Of a stretch of DNA of 64,000 nucleotides, positions 25,133 through 37,700 are shown one piece after another. The stretch comes from Hetaerina americana (taxonomy: Eukaryota > Arthropoda > Insecta > Odonata > Calopterygidae). Position 1 is the first letter of the stretch, and each line of letters opens with the position of its first letter. The stretch is from the NCBI GenBank assembly GCA_022747635.1, contig JAKTNV010000014.1:7520610-7584609 (forward strand). The letters are read 5' to 3'. A program made the translations under genes and the position numbers. The notes beneath the pieces are model-generated. The model searched no databases and was not told the DNA's origin. It saw only the letters and a program-made list of their open reading frames with translations.

Positions 25133-26026
25133 CTGAAAAGGAAGTCAATTGATTAGTACACAAAAGTGCAGGATAAGGTGTAAAATGTAATCTAAGGAAA
25201 CATAATTAATAGGAATATTTAAAAGGACTACAATGATAAGAGAATAAGCCTTAAAATTTTACTTTGGATAATGGATACTTGGAACATATATTAATAAATT
25301 TACTTTAAAATAAAAGAATATGAGTAAATGGACGCAAAATAAACAAATAAAATGCGTATTAGAAAAATGAAAAATGATAAAATAAAATTAATCATATCTG
25401 TTATTTGGGTTGGATATTAACGGATATAAACTCAACAAAAAAATTGTCAGCCCTAATTGCCATTTAGGGTTTGCAATAAAAGGGCTAATTCGAGTAACGA
25501 GTAATGCGAATACGGGAGTGGAGATAGGTGAAGTCACTTTCGAGTTTCCATAAAACATAATGAAATTTTTATGGTTTCAGGTGTAAGGCTGTTGGACAAT
25601 TAATAAACATGAGTTATAAAATTAAGAAGTTTGTTTGCTGACCGGTTACGGCCTTAAAAGAAGGATTAATTGAAGAGAATGAAAAGGCAGAGTACGTGAT
25701 GGAATCGGCCTCCGAAATGTAGCGTAAAATAATATAAATACGAAAGATCTCCAAACATATAGTCAAATAAAAATTAAAGTATTAATAAGGAAAGAAGAAT
25801 AAAGTTATTTACTTTTCCGCAGAAAAAGTGTTTTTTCCGACTGGTGGGTCTACTTTGTAAAATTTCTTTCCCATAGGCTCAGGTCAAATATCACCCGGTT
25901 AGTGACACCACTAGGAAATGAAAACTCATTATTTTGAACAAAAAAATCATATTATTTCGTGTCCTTCATATATTTCCATAAAAATGTCGGCCCCTAAATT
26001 TAACTACTGGAAGTATCGGCACTCAC

Positions 26027-26110
26027 ATTCTCAAAGTATGTATTCCTCTCGACACACTCCAAGATTTTTGGCAATACCTTGTATTCATTATTGATTATCA
26101 ATAATGATTT
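26027..26110 (-). CDS. Candidate internal exon, unknown host gene
   Basis: A minus-strand segment of 28 open codons contains NNEYKVLPKILECVERN and ends at a good donor (gtgagtgcc). The acceptor side (attgaag) has a poor pyrimidine tract. The end phase does not join directly to the candidate terminal exon at 25.0 kb, so an exon would be missing between them, or one of the two is wrong. No family was identified. Confidence 0.25.
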
Positions 26111-26279
26111 CTTCAATTTGTTTCAAGAATATCATCAATGTTGCCCAGAAGCTAAATAACTTAATATCGTGCTTCTTCGTAAGAGATTTCTCAATATGTC
26201 AATGTATTTCAATTCTAGCAAAACTTTTTCTAACAGTGCTGCATTAAAATTTAACCACTCTGATCTCTTATCTAAGACA

Positions 26280-27170
26280 TGATCGAATCACTCATTTTGT
26301 TTTCAGATAAATCATCTGGAGCCCTCGGAATGAGATTTCCCGCGTCAACCCAGCCAAGCCTTACACGAGTGCGCATCTGAAGAGTCGCCGGACGAGAACA
26401 AAAAGAAATACGATGGTGAACGGGGAATAAGGGTGACGGCGATCGGCAGAAAGCGTTCGTATTTTGAGGGAAAAACTTGAGCGAATAAGCACTGCAGAGA
26501 CGAAATAGAAATAGCGAGAAAAGAGGCGGGACAGAGAAATGGGGAGGCCATGAGATTGGGGACGGAGTGAGAAAAGCAGAGAAGAGAATAAATAAGGATA
26601 GATCTCTCCGAAATCGAAGGGACGGATGGTTAAATCCCATCCGGGCGAAAAGGGCGTGGATATAAAAAAACTAGAGGGAGCAAAGATCGTTCGAGTTAAG
26701 GGATGTAGCGTGTGTTCGTATCAGGGGAGGAGCAGGTTGGCGAAGCCGTGGGGGGATGGAGTTGGGGCAGGCGAGGAATATGGGGTGCGAAGAGAAGCGG
26801 GATTGGGAGCGGGTGTTGAAAGCGGGCGGAGTGGGGATTCTGGAAGAGTTGGGGAGAAGGGTGAACAACCCCCCGGTTTTCGCGCGGGGAGGGAGGGGGC
26901 GGAGTTGGTGGCGCTCGAGTGTGTCGTTGTGGAGGGACGGAAAAAGCGGGATTGGCGGTGGAAGATTCGAAGCGTTGAGTGCATGTGGGAAAAGGGAGTT
27001 GCGTAAGAAAAGGGAATAAAAGGGAGGAGGGATGGAAAAGGTTTGGGAAAAGGGGGTGGGGAAGAGCTCGGGGAAGTATGACCATGGAGACGAGGACGCA
27101 AGAGGACAATGACGCGGTACTGGTCACAAAGAATGATGCGAATAGAAAGGGAGAAGGATAGGGAAGGAGT
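26280..27170 (+). other. Purine-rich, GC-elevated island
   Basis: The plus strand is dominated by G and A with many CpG. Long overlapping ORFs on both strands (for example 26696-27292 minus, 26626-27006 plus) are rich in Pro/Ser/Phe or Gly/Arg/Glu, as this composition dictates. No domain is visible. Confidence 0.45.
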
Positions 27171-29123
27171 GAGAAAGAAATCTTCATAAAAAGATAAAAA
27201 TAACTTCCCCTTGAGCAAAAGCCCAAAGTAATGAAACATATATTATCTCTAGGTTCGTTATTCAACACTATATTATATAATTCAATCAACATGTAATTTA
27301 AATCTCAGCATATGTAAAATGCTATGAATTCAAATGCACCAAAGCTTAGGTATAAATTCTAGTCTGGACTCTTCCTAACTCACAAAGGTTGATTATTCAA
27401 AGTCCAACTATTTGGATGCTCTTATTTGACGCAATCATAATTGGGATAAATACTTTGGTCTTAAAATATGGAGAGCTCTTTCCCAGTTCCTTCTTAGTGT
27501 TTAAGTTTTTTTTATAGCAGATGATAGCAAGACTAACACATTCCATGCATTCATGCTCCGCTAATCTCCTCATTACCTTTTACAAACCACGATGAGGTAT
27601 GAATAAATGTGTAACAAATAAGGTAAAGAATGCTGTGGTAATATTTGTTCTTCATTTTGCATAACAGATTAGGACCAAACTTAATACCTATACGCTTCAT
27701 TTCCAACCTTTCAATACCGATGAATTGTGTACCCAAAATGTTCAACCCCTTCCAGAATCAATGCCCCGATTTCAGAATAAGTTAAAACGAATTTTATCTT
27801 TGAGGAAAACTCTTTGCTTAAAGTTGTTTTACATATGATAAAATTTACTTTAATCCTAGGCATAAATGAAGTCCCCACCTCCTTTACTAACCCTATACTC
27901 TTCAAGTAATAAACTCGGAATTAGAATATCTTTCTATGTGGTATTAACTCAGTGTCGGTTTATTTGAATCAATATCATTTATTATATTTATGTATTATTA
28001 TGAACAGTTAAAATGAGCCTCACATTAAGTTTCCGTTCGACGTATCTTCACGAATGCTGGCATGGAAATACTTCGTAGCCTAGAAAAAGGACTGTGAAGG
28101 CTGGCTCTTTTAAATATTAACCTTTGAAGGCACTAGGAACCTTCTCATATTCAAAGTGCCAAATTTGACATAAAATAATCACTTCAATGTTATTATTCAA
28201 TTTATAACTTAGCCTAGAGTTAAACTTTCCAAAAAGTTCATTTCAATAAGTAATTAAGGATAACTATTTACCCAGGGCAGAAGATATACCGGGAAAACCT
28301 TTCTAAGATTTTTATGATATTATTAAAAAAACAAGTCATTGATACACTTAGAGGTGATTAAGGATTGATATTTTCCAACAATCAGACAGAGTGCTGTTCG
28401 AAATAAATTGGCAAGAAAAAGTATCAATACCTCGTGGGACACAGTCGTTGGCAGGTTGCGTCAAGGCGTAGACAACTCCGGCAAATATTTGTTAATAAAT
28501 ATTAAACGAGAGTAGGGCACCTTGAATGGAGAAAGTATTCAAACGAGAGTAGGGTACCCGTTGCCAATACGAGCTTTCGCGAATGAAAGGCTGGAAAATA
28601 TGACAGATCCGTCAGGTATTCCCGATGCTAGTGCAAAGCGAACTCTATACAAATCTAAAGATATGATAGCCACCAAAGCTATATTCAGTATAGTTTCTTC
28701 AAAAATCCTATGACGTGATAAATAAAAATTGATAAAAAACGCGGCGGTTGTAACGGCGTAAATAAACTTTTGAATGCAAGCGATTTTTTAAGCGCCGAGG
28801 AAAACATACGAAAGTCACACTGCTGTGTGCAACTCTCTCCCTTTTTTATCTATGAGCATTGGATTCGCACTCTATCTTTCCCCATCTATGTATGTTCTGA
28901 ATATAACTTTTCATACTAGTAATCAGTAATTTTGGATGACAAATTTTTAATTAGCTGGAAAATACGATGAATATTTAAGTTGGTACAAAGGAACGGTTGC
29001 CAAGCAAGACTTTGATAAAAGTACAAATTAAAGGTAGGGAGAGCACCTTTAAGTTAATCAAGAAAATACTACAAGTGATTGTACTAGGCGTTATAAACAT
29101 TTTTAATGCATGAGAATATATCA
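27171..29123. other. AT-rich DNA without firm feature
   Basis: Two overlapping minus-strand ORFs at 27551-27905 have mixed composition but no known motif. A 16-base word aacgagagtagggcac recurs at 28504 and 28541 with one difference. Nothing else is supported. Confidence 0.35.
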
Positions 29124-29253
29124 AATGAGTTTCTAATTTTCCACAGACTTCATTTTACGGTACAACGCGTTTCACCAACTTGCATCATTGAACATTTTGC
29201 GGTAAAACGCGTTGTACCGTAAAATAAAGTCTGTGGAAATTTACAAACTCATT
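29124..29253. repeat. Inverted pair of Penelope-type 3' tails
   Basis: Arms 29124-29176 and 29201-29253 are reverse complements over 53 bases with about four mismatches, separated by 24 bases. The left arm plus spacer (aatgagtttctaattttcca through cttgcatcat) is closely similar to 59735-59801, which abuts a Penelope-type reverse transcriptase fragment. In transcript direction each arm reads toward ccgtaaaataaagtctgtgg, like the tails at 46 and 56.5 kb. I infer an element tail present in two opposing copies. Confidence 0.65.
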
Positions 29254-32200
29254 GAATATGGACATCAAACAATTCCACGAAGTCAAGCCTGAAAATAAAA
29301 AGTAAATAGACGATAATATAGTTTAGTAAAACGAATTAACCCATATAACTCGTATTTCATGTAAAGATTTAGTTATAAACAGGATTTCCAAAATTCAAAG
29401 GAAACGTCCATCAAATACGTGGCTATAGAGTACATCTGTGCCTCAATGTAGCACCTTCAGTCATTGGATGGTCTCTGAATACATCCACAAGGCGTCTCTG
29501 AGTGAGGAAGTAGGCACAGCAGAAATATCTAATCGCCCACTATAATTCCTTCCTCAGCTTCTCACAAAATCCAGCCCCATTCATGCAGTTAACGACTGCT
29601 GCCCTCGCACACAATTTTTCCTATTTACTTTAAATTCTTTAAATCGTTTAGTCTTTAATATTCCACAGCCTCTTAGTATCTCTTCAATTACTATTTGTAT
29701 CTTCCTCCTATATCATCCACTTATGCCCAGGTGCTCACTGGCCCACTGGAATATATTTTCAACTGTAAAATATTTTCCTAAGATCCAAACAAAATGCCTG
29801 ATAATGCTTACGAGAAATATACCTTCTAACGTTGTCACCTGTTTCATAATCAAAGAGTGAAAAAGTATGAAATAATAATTATTGAAAAAACAATTGTTAA
29901 GAGATTCCTAAGAAAAAGGAAAGCTAAGACTATTTTTGAAGTTTCGGGGACATAAATTAAATCAGATAAAACAGTCAACCTGTCGTGGAAATTCTAAAAT
30001 AATGTGAGCAAAGTAATGAAGGGCATTAGAAGAGGTTGTTAGTTTTTAAAAGAGGGTTTCCAAATATACAAGACCTAATGACTGATATAACGTCTGCATG
30101 TAAGTAACGATATAAAAAAGGTACTAATGAAAATTTTGGCATGGAACTTATTTTGCATGTATCGGAAAGAATTGTTTCTGATACCACATAATGAGCGTGG
30201 ATTCGGGATTTTCAATATGTAGGTTACAAGAAGCATAAAGAAAATGATATAAACGAAAAATAAATAAAAAACCATGAAACTCCGAGGAAGAAAGACTTCA
30301 GACTACGGCTTCCGGGGAGGAATTCGAAGAAGATAGGACAAGTGGATACAAGAAATGCTGAGAGGCAGTGGGATGCTGAGTACGGTATTAGAGTAGATGA
30401 TGCTTGGAAAGCCAGATAGAGGAGAAAAATAATAGGCAATTTGGATGGAATTAAGGGAGCTGGGAAGGCATGCAGAGCTAAAGAATTGTCAAAAAAATGC
30501 CATTGCAGGTGGTTTATAGGGTGTTTTATCAGTCTTATCAGTCAGGGCTTAGAAGTACTGTCAGGGTCGATGAAAAAACCTAATCCAGCTTATTAAACTA
30601 AGAATCCAAATCATCAACAACAATTATTATTTTCGCCATTTAAAGAATCTTTCACCAAACTCTTTCAAACTATTCTAACGAGAATTTTCAGTGCCTTTTT
30701 GCCCTTTTTAATTCGGTGACCACAAACTCTCCGCTAAAAAAAGAATTTATACAGAAACTACCCAAATTCAAATAAAATTCCTAGACAAGATGGCTGAGAG
30801 AACTGGCTATTTCGCCTGGCTGTACCACAAATTAAATTTCTAGCAGATGTTAGTAATGGCATACCCGAAGTTCCATCTTTTTAATATTACCTATTCTTAG
30901 GCCATAAAATGAATTATCGATTGAAAATGGGCTGGCCTAGAATGTTGAATGTCTCTCCAAATTCAACTCTTCATTGTGCAACATTTCCCGCAAAGTTAAT
31001 TGATTTTATCTATTTCCAATCTTTCGATGCAATTCACAACAGATAATAAACGTACCTTTTTCTCTGCTGATGCTATTTTTTCTTATAATACAAGCGTAGA
31101 AATAAGAACCCCAACTATAGTTTTACATGGAGAGTTACGTCTACATGCCAGGAATACCCTGTAAATACTGCTTCTTTTATTGTGCACAAAGTGTGCGGAA
31201 TTACCAAGTAAATAAATTTATTTTATTCCACTACTTATGTTATTTATCTACCTTCATTGCAAATTTCATCTTCGAATTAACTCTTGCTTAACTCTTCTAC
31301 CACCAGTGACACATATTGCATCCTAATTACATGCCTTCTTTAATGTATTTTGCTTTATTTGAACATTTTTTGGCTTAAATAACTGTTCTACCAATAGAAA
31401 AAAGTCTTTGGTTTAATTATTTGTTCATTTTCTTTCGTGCGTTTTCATGACTGGCAGTAAGTCCGCTAGCGACGGAAGTAACAGGAGGGAAGAGAAGTTT
31501 CGTCCGTTTTTTTCCTTCCCCATTTGATTTCATTTTTTCCCCTTAATTGCTATGCCAACCTCTATTCACGCTTGTGTACTTAAATAGGTGGTGATTTTTC
31601 ATTCCTTCTCAACAAAGGCTAATATAATCGTCACCTGTCTTCCTTGTCTTCAAATATAACTGCCAATGTTTTCTGCAAACCATGACATACTTGTCCCTTC
31701 CAAGTTTCCTTGTGTACTTGCTTCGACCGCTATCTTGTATCCCGTTTGATGTCTTCTAAATGTACAAAATAATTAACAAGGCTCATGATGAGTACACCCT
31801 CTTTACTGATTGTTTTTCTCTATTTTCATTAAACCAGGGCACTGTCTCATCCATATGTAGTTACCTCATTATATCTTTGGACTGAAGTTCTTTCTTTGCC
31901 CTTTGATTAGAAATTTTTGAAACTCGTAGGGTTTCACTCCGACAGAATCTGAACCTTTTCTTCAGATTTTCGAATGCAAAGAATTTTTATTGATACAATT
32001 TCTATTTCGAATGGAAATAATTTCTATTGAAAATTGCGTGTCCTTCTTCTAAGAATAATCCTAAGGAAGAAATAACGACTTGAATAGAACAACTGAGGTT
32101 CAAAAAACAACTATTTCGTCTTTCCCATCTCTTTGAAATCAGTTATGTGCATGCCATATGCTTAGTTGAATGATTAGCTTTAATAGGAAAAAATGATTCA

Positions 32201-34060
32201 CAAAAACATGATAAACAGGTGTATGACTAATAATACGAAAAATATGGCATTGCATCAAAGGATATCCTTTTGGGTTTGGGTCTTTTCTATCACAGGTTAA
32301 AATTTATTCAAAAATTCTCGCTGGATAACCATTTATTAGTGGGACATTATGTTTTAAGTAAACATAAGGAAAGACTCTGAGTTGATTAATGCAAGGAACG
32401 TAGTTTCATTTTCAAGGCAAAGTGTAGATGAAAATAAGATGCATATAGATAGCTGAATACGGATTTAAAATATAGGCAAAATATATTATGCGTAGCACGT
32501 TAGTAAGCTATGGAAAATCAAAATGTAAGCAACATACATTTTGATATTCACTACGTTACATTTAATTGTGAAGGAGGGAACTAATCCTTAAAAGACACTG
32601 CATTAACAGTTCACTCTCTTCTTATCGTTCGTAAAACATATGTTTACCATTACCCTTATTCGCGCTTGATATATATTTAATATTTTTTTACGGTTTTAGT
32701 TGAACGCAATAAATTAAGAAAATACTCATTTTACACCTATTTGGAAGATTGATTCTCCTCCTGGCTGTTCATTCCCTCATTAAGAGAACCTTTAGAAACA
32801 AAGGCGTTTTTGTTTGAGTGATCTACGCTTCCCTACGTTCTCTCTCTCCCTTCCTAACGAAAGGCGGAGCGATCGAGTGGAAAGGGTTCATATAATTGAA
32901 GTAGCTAGACAGGACAGACTTAAGCCAAGCAGGAAAGAGAAAGAGATGCCATGGAAGACGATGTGTGTTGCGAATTTCCGCTGCGTGTTCCGCCCGTCGG
33001 CTGTGCGCTCCGCGGTGGAAGAAAACTCGGTTCGGCGGTGTAGTTTTTTAAGAGAAGATCGAGGGTACGCCAAGGTTGGATGAACCCTGCATAGCAGTGA
33101 GAAGAATGTACTTCCACCGACTATTAGCGATGAGCCTGCTTCGCTATCTGTCACGGCGGATTTATTTTTTAAAGCGGAAAGAAACGGACGAAATGAAAAG
33201 GCAGACACACAAAAAATCAAGAATAGGAGTTGAAAAAGGTTATTTTTTACTCTTTTTAAGTAAATAGAAATGAAAAAGTAGCATGGGTTCCAGAGGAAAT
33301 AAGCAGCCAACCTCCTCTTCTAAAGCTTAATGGGCGTTCATTCCATTAAAATTTTGGCCGAATATTTTCAGAAGCGGTTTTTATTTTAATCTAGTAAAAA
33401 TATCGGGAAAATGGTTAAAGAGGTATGTTCGGCGTTCTATTGATGCCTGATAATAAAAATTCATGAGTAATATCTGTTATCAAATGTTCACCGCTGCTGA
33501 TAAATTTTATAAAGGGTAAGAGACATATTGGGTACATGAATCTCATATATAGATATAGCTGTAAGCATATACCAATATTTAAAACGTGATTTTTGAGAAA
33601 TAGCAGTATAATCACACGTAATGGTTCAAAACTTGCTTTTAAGATGAGAATATATGAAACATAATTTTATTAAAAACTATTATATTCGAATGTTTCAATC
33701 GCCAGCATAAAATGCACACTATTTTTTCATACCGTGACAACATTTGTTTTAAGAGTAAGATTTAACTAAATGTTCAGTAAGGAATATTTTCCAGTCCAAG
33801 GACTCTGGAGTCCCTCCCGATACCGTTGGATATACGAATAATTTTACAGGCGTAAACGTCATTTTTATACGTTAATTTAAGTCAATGGAATGATTTTTAT
33901 ACTAAGAAAGTTCTAATACCTGCAAATTTTGTGCCGTTTCCCCATATCTAATTAAAAGGGAACTTAATTGAAGCTATTGATTATCACGCATCGACGATAG
34001 CTTCAGCAGTCAAATAAAGGAAAAGGGAAAACGAGGTGTTGAGAACCCAACACGGCTTGT
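29254..34060. other. AT-rich DNA with one CpG-rich patch
   Basis: The segment 32815-33180 is GC elevated with frequent CpG and overlapping ORFs on both strands. It resembles a promoter or first-exon island but lacks a recognisable coding sequence. A minus-strand acceptor-like site at 29498-29499 precedes a 24-codon open segment (RRLVDVFRDHPMTEG), too short to call. The rest is unassigned. Confidence 0.35.
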
Positions 34061-34139
34061 CACAGGAATCAGGCGAGAAAGAGAGAAAAGGAAGGGAGAT
34101 AGGGCAAGGGATCGATATGGACCACTTTATACTCAGCCA

Positions 34140-34500
34140 CCGTGTCTTTCCCCGGTGCCATTTTCTTCCACACCCTCTCAATATTATCCCTCGCCGCAGA
34201 GCCCCTTCTATTCAGTCTCACTTCCAGACGTAGCCCCTTCTCCCTTTTCCCTCCTCTCCCCACCCTTATCCCCCTTCCTCCTCCCTCATCTGTCCCGTGT
34301 CCCCCCTTTACTCCCCCCACCATCCCCACTGCACTCGCGCATTGCTCCCCAACCTCTACTCCTTTCCCTCTTGGAACCACACCTTGTTCCATCCTATTTC
34401 AATTCCAACCCGCACCGTTTGCTCCTGTCCTCCCATCACACCTCTCCCTCCCGACTTCATCTCCATCTTCCTCGCGGCCCACCAACCCATCGCCCAACAC
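34140..34500 (+). other. Pyrimidine-rich island
   Basis: C/T-rich sequence giving three overlapping plus-strand ORFs (up to 205 codons, 34155-34772) plus a minus one. Having several long frames at once is a hallmark of skewed composition rather than coding. No domain was seen. Confidence 0.45.
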
Positions 34501-34772
34501 ACGAGTATGTTTCCTCCTTATTCACCTCTGCTCTTGCGCATGCTATTGGGAGGCGAGTTTCTGTGTACTGTAAATATCTTTCCCTCTGGGCTGCATGCGA
34601 AACTGTATCTGTATACGCAGCTGTGCGCGCAAGGTGCATGCCCTCGTTAAAGGGCATGGACCTTGTTCGGACCGTGGCTCGTATGTTAGCAACGAATCCG
34701 TGTTACATTATTAACACTCTTGACCTGTTTTTACAGAGAAAATATATATTTCTATTAATTTCTCTACTTTAG

Positions 34773-37700
34773 TGAAAAACTTTCACTTATCCAAAGTTTT
34801 CTTCTAATGACCTTAACTAAAATGAACATGTAAAGATAATGACAGGGAAGGCATACAAAACGCTAAATTTTATAATGCACTGATGAGATAAAATGGAAAC
34901 TCCTACACCCGTGATAAGTTAGCAGCTCTTTTTCTTATGTTTTATCATGCACATTCTGAAGAGACGCAGTTTAAAACTAAAGAGAGGATTATCTATAATT
35001 AGTAACATTAACACTCTATACTAGAATATGCATCAAATTTATCGGAAATCACCAATTACCATCCCGAATCACCATCAATTGAAGAAAACATCTGAAAGGA
35101 ATCGGAGAAAAACTGTTTGTTTGTTTTGGTAAATTTACAAAGAAATATAGTGTAAGCGACACCATTAGGCAATTGCGATGTGACAGATTAAGGAAGGGAG
35201 GGGCAATTAGAACGCCGAGGAACATGTTTCAATAGTACGCGGGGAATGAGGAACGAGGAGGCGTCAAAGTAAAAGCACATAATGGATTTTACAAAGGAAG
35301 GAGAGAGCATACACACTAAAATGGCTCAATCACAGGACGTACATAAATAAGCACTCCTTCCTAAATAAGGGTATATATGATGGAAACATTTTTCCTGGAG
35401 ATGTTTTTAACCTTTTCCTGTGAAAGTCAGGAGCTGAAAAAAAGGTCTAGACGCTGAAGAACCCTGGTATTATTTACTTTTCTTTCAGATATAGTGATCT
35501 GGCTATTGCCATATTGGCTATTACCTAGCTTACTTCTAATACTTGACTGGTTTAACAGTAATTTTTCATGACAATAAATTTTTTTATTGTAACTGTAATT
35601 ATGAAATGCTAATTGGTTTAACTTTATATAGCCATATGGCATATTATCAAATCACATTGTAACATATCAAAAACTAATAAATAGGGTAGCCTTGGAAAAA
35701 GAACATCATATTAAGTTCCGATTTCATTTATTATTGCTCTAATAAAAATTGCGTCACACAATTTTATAAACATTATTTAATTTTTGCTGCCAATTTTCAA
35801 GAAAAATAATTCCGGGTTTGCGACATAGATTTGGTTGAAGTTTTTTTCAAAGGTTCAAAATCTGCATCCCCTCAGATATTTCACGAGCTCTTTCGTACAA
35901 AGTGAAGATATTTATCAGCCTTTTACCTTCAGCATATATGTTGATTTTGAATTCATCATCCCCTCTCCCTAGCATTATCAATTTATACCGTAGTAATTAT
36001 TCCTAAAATAATCCTTACAATTAGCTCTCTGAACTGTTCATATTAGTGTAATCGCACCTTCAGCTGAAATTCATTACGTATTCATCACCCAATAAGTACT
36101 GATTTGCAAGTCCAGTAAATCAAATAATTAACAGTTTGAGCATTAACTTTGATGTTGATGAAATAGATCTAATACCAAATTGATTTGCATTTAAAAACAA
36201 ATATCAAAATTTTGAATCTCTAAATATAACATGGAATAATTTATTTTTGAATTAGTTGGTCTATATCCGGGAAGGAACTGAATATTTAACATCGGATTGG
36301 TTACATCAATGAGAGGTAGATGAGATGTGTCTGCGAGGGAGAGTCTTTGAAATTTAGGGTCGGTTTGTGCTTGATCTAATCAGAAAGCCACATGAAATTC
36401 ACGGATCAGTGTCTCATTGTCTACCTAATTTAATATATTTCCATCTCATAACTATCCAAAAGGCAGGAAGGCTGAATAGAATTACGTAGAAAACTCCCTC
36501 ACCCAGCAAAGATTGAGCACAAATCATTGGCGTGGGTGTTCAGTGGAAATCAGTAATTGGTGCGCCAATCGGATTTCAATTCTTCCAATGGCTCTTTATT
36601 TAAACTATTGTTTTACAAAGTCAATAGGTTGAGGGACATACCTTCGCGTTAGTGAGAACCATGAGGAAATTTTGAATCGTGGTGGCTGAGATCGAGAAAG
36701 GCGGCTGTATCACACAGAAAATACGTCCATAGAGAATTCAAAAGACTAAATGAATAGGGGAGCAACAATAAATTTTGATAGAGGAACTATATTTAAGATA
36801 TGTGTTTTGAGTCCCCGTTTTAAGCAACCAATTTTAGCTCACAATACGTCTCGGGAAAAATATATCGCCTAATTCATTGGCTTATATCTACCAAATGATG
36901 TGAGTGAGTATCCAGCGGATATCTTCATTTTTATAAATGTACATCTATTTAACAGCTCCCCGCATAATAAGTCATCTTTATCCCTGGCGTCTAACACCTT
37001 TTAATGAAATGTAATCAGGCTATTTCATTTAGTCTCATTTAATGAAGGGTTAAAATTATATCCATAATTTGACTTTATACTTGTATAATAATTTTATCAT
37101 TGATTTTCATGATTCAAAGTAACTTAAATGATCGTTCATTCCGCATTTTAAGCACTTTGAAATGTCTTAATAGTATAATATACTTGCCTGCTAATCATCG
37201 ACCTTATTGCTCTTCTACCCTAAGTATTCTCAATTCACCTCGCATTCTTCTTTGCCTTTACCTATGATAGATTATTTTTAATATCCTTATCGACTATAAG
37301 AAATATGCAGTGCAGAAAGTGTCGCTACTTTTCCTATTTCTGATGGTATGTTAGCGTTCGACCATTTCACATTTTTTTTGTTTTTCCTCGCTACTGCCCA
37401 ACTTAAAATATTGACACGACTCCTAGGGCAGCTATTTGTAATTTGTAAAATTTATCTCAGAGCTAACTTTGAAAAGGTTGTTTTTCTTGCATAGTTTGAA
37501 GTTTAAGCTAAATTATATATCTCCCTGAAATATCCAGTGTAGATATGACGTGAAAATGTTGCAAAATGTCCTAAGATGAGGAGAAGGAATTAAATATTTT
37601 TATTTCAATGTTTCTCTTACATTTTTAACTTTAATTATGATAATTGCTCCTTATCTTCATCACGCTAAACCTTTATCTTTTGACCATAAATTCATCACAG

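Noticed and set aside
26696..27292. 198-codon minus-strand ORF
   Set aside because: Skewed purine/pyrimidine composition opens several frames at once; no domain or splice context.
30262..30610. Possible LINE or SINE 3' end (ends aatccaaatcatcaacaaca)
   Set aside because: Translation in either direction gave no convincing transposon block, and no second copy is in the window.
34155..34772. 205-codon plus-strand ORF
   Set aside because: Low-complexity Pro/Ser/Leu translation of a C/T-rich island, with other long frames open in the same place.
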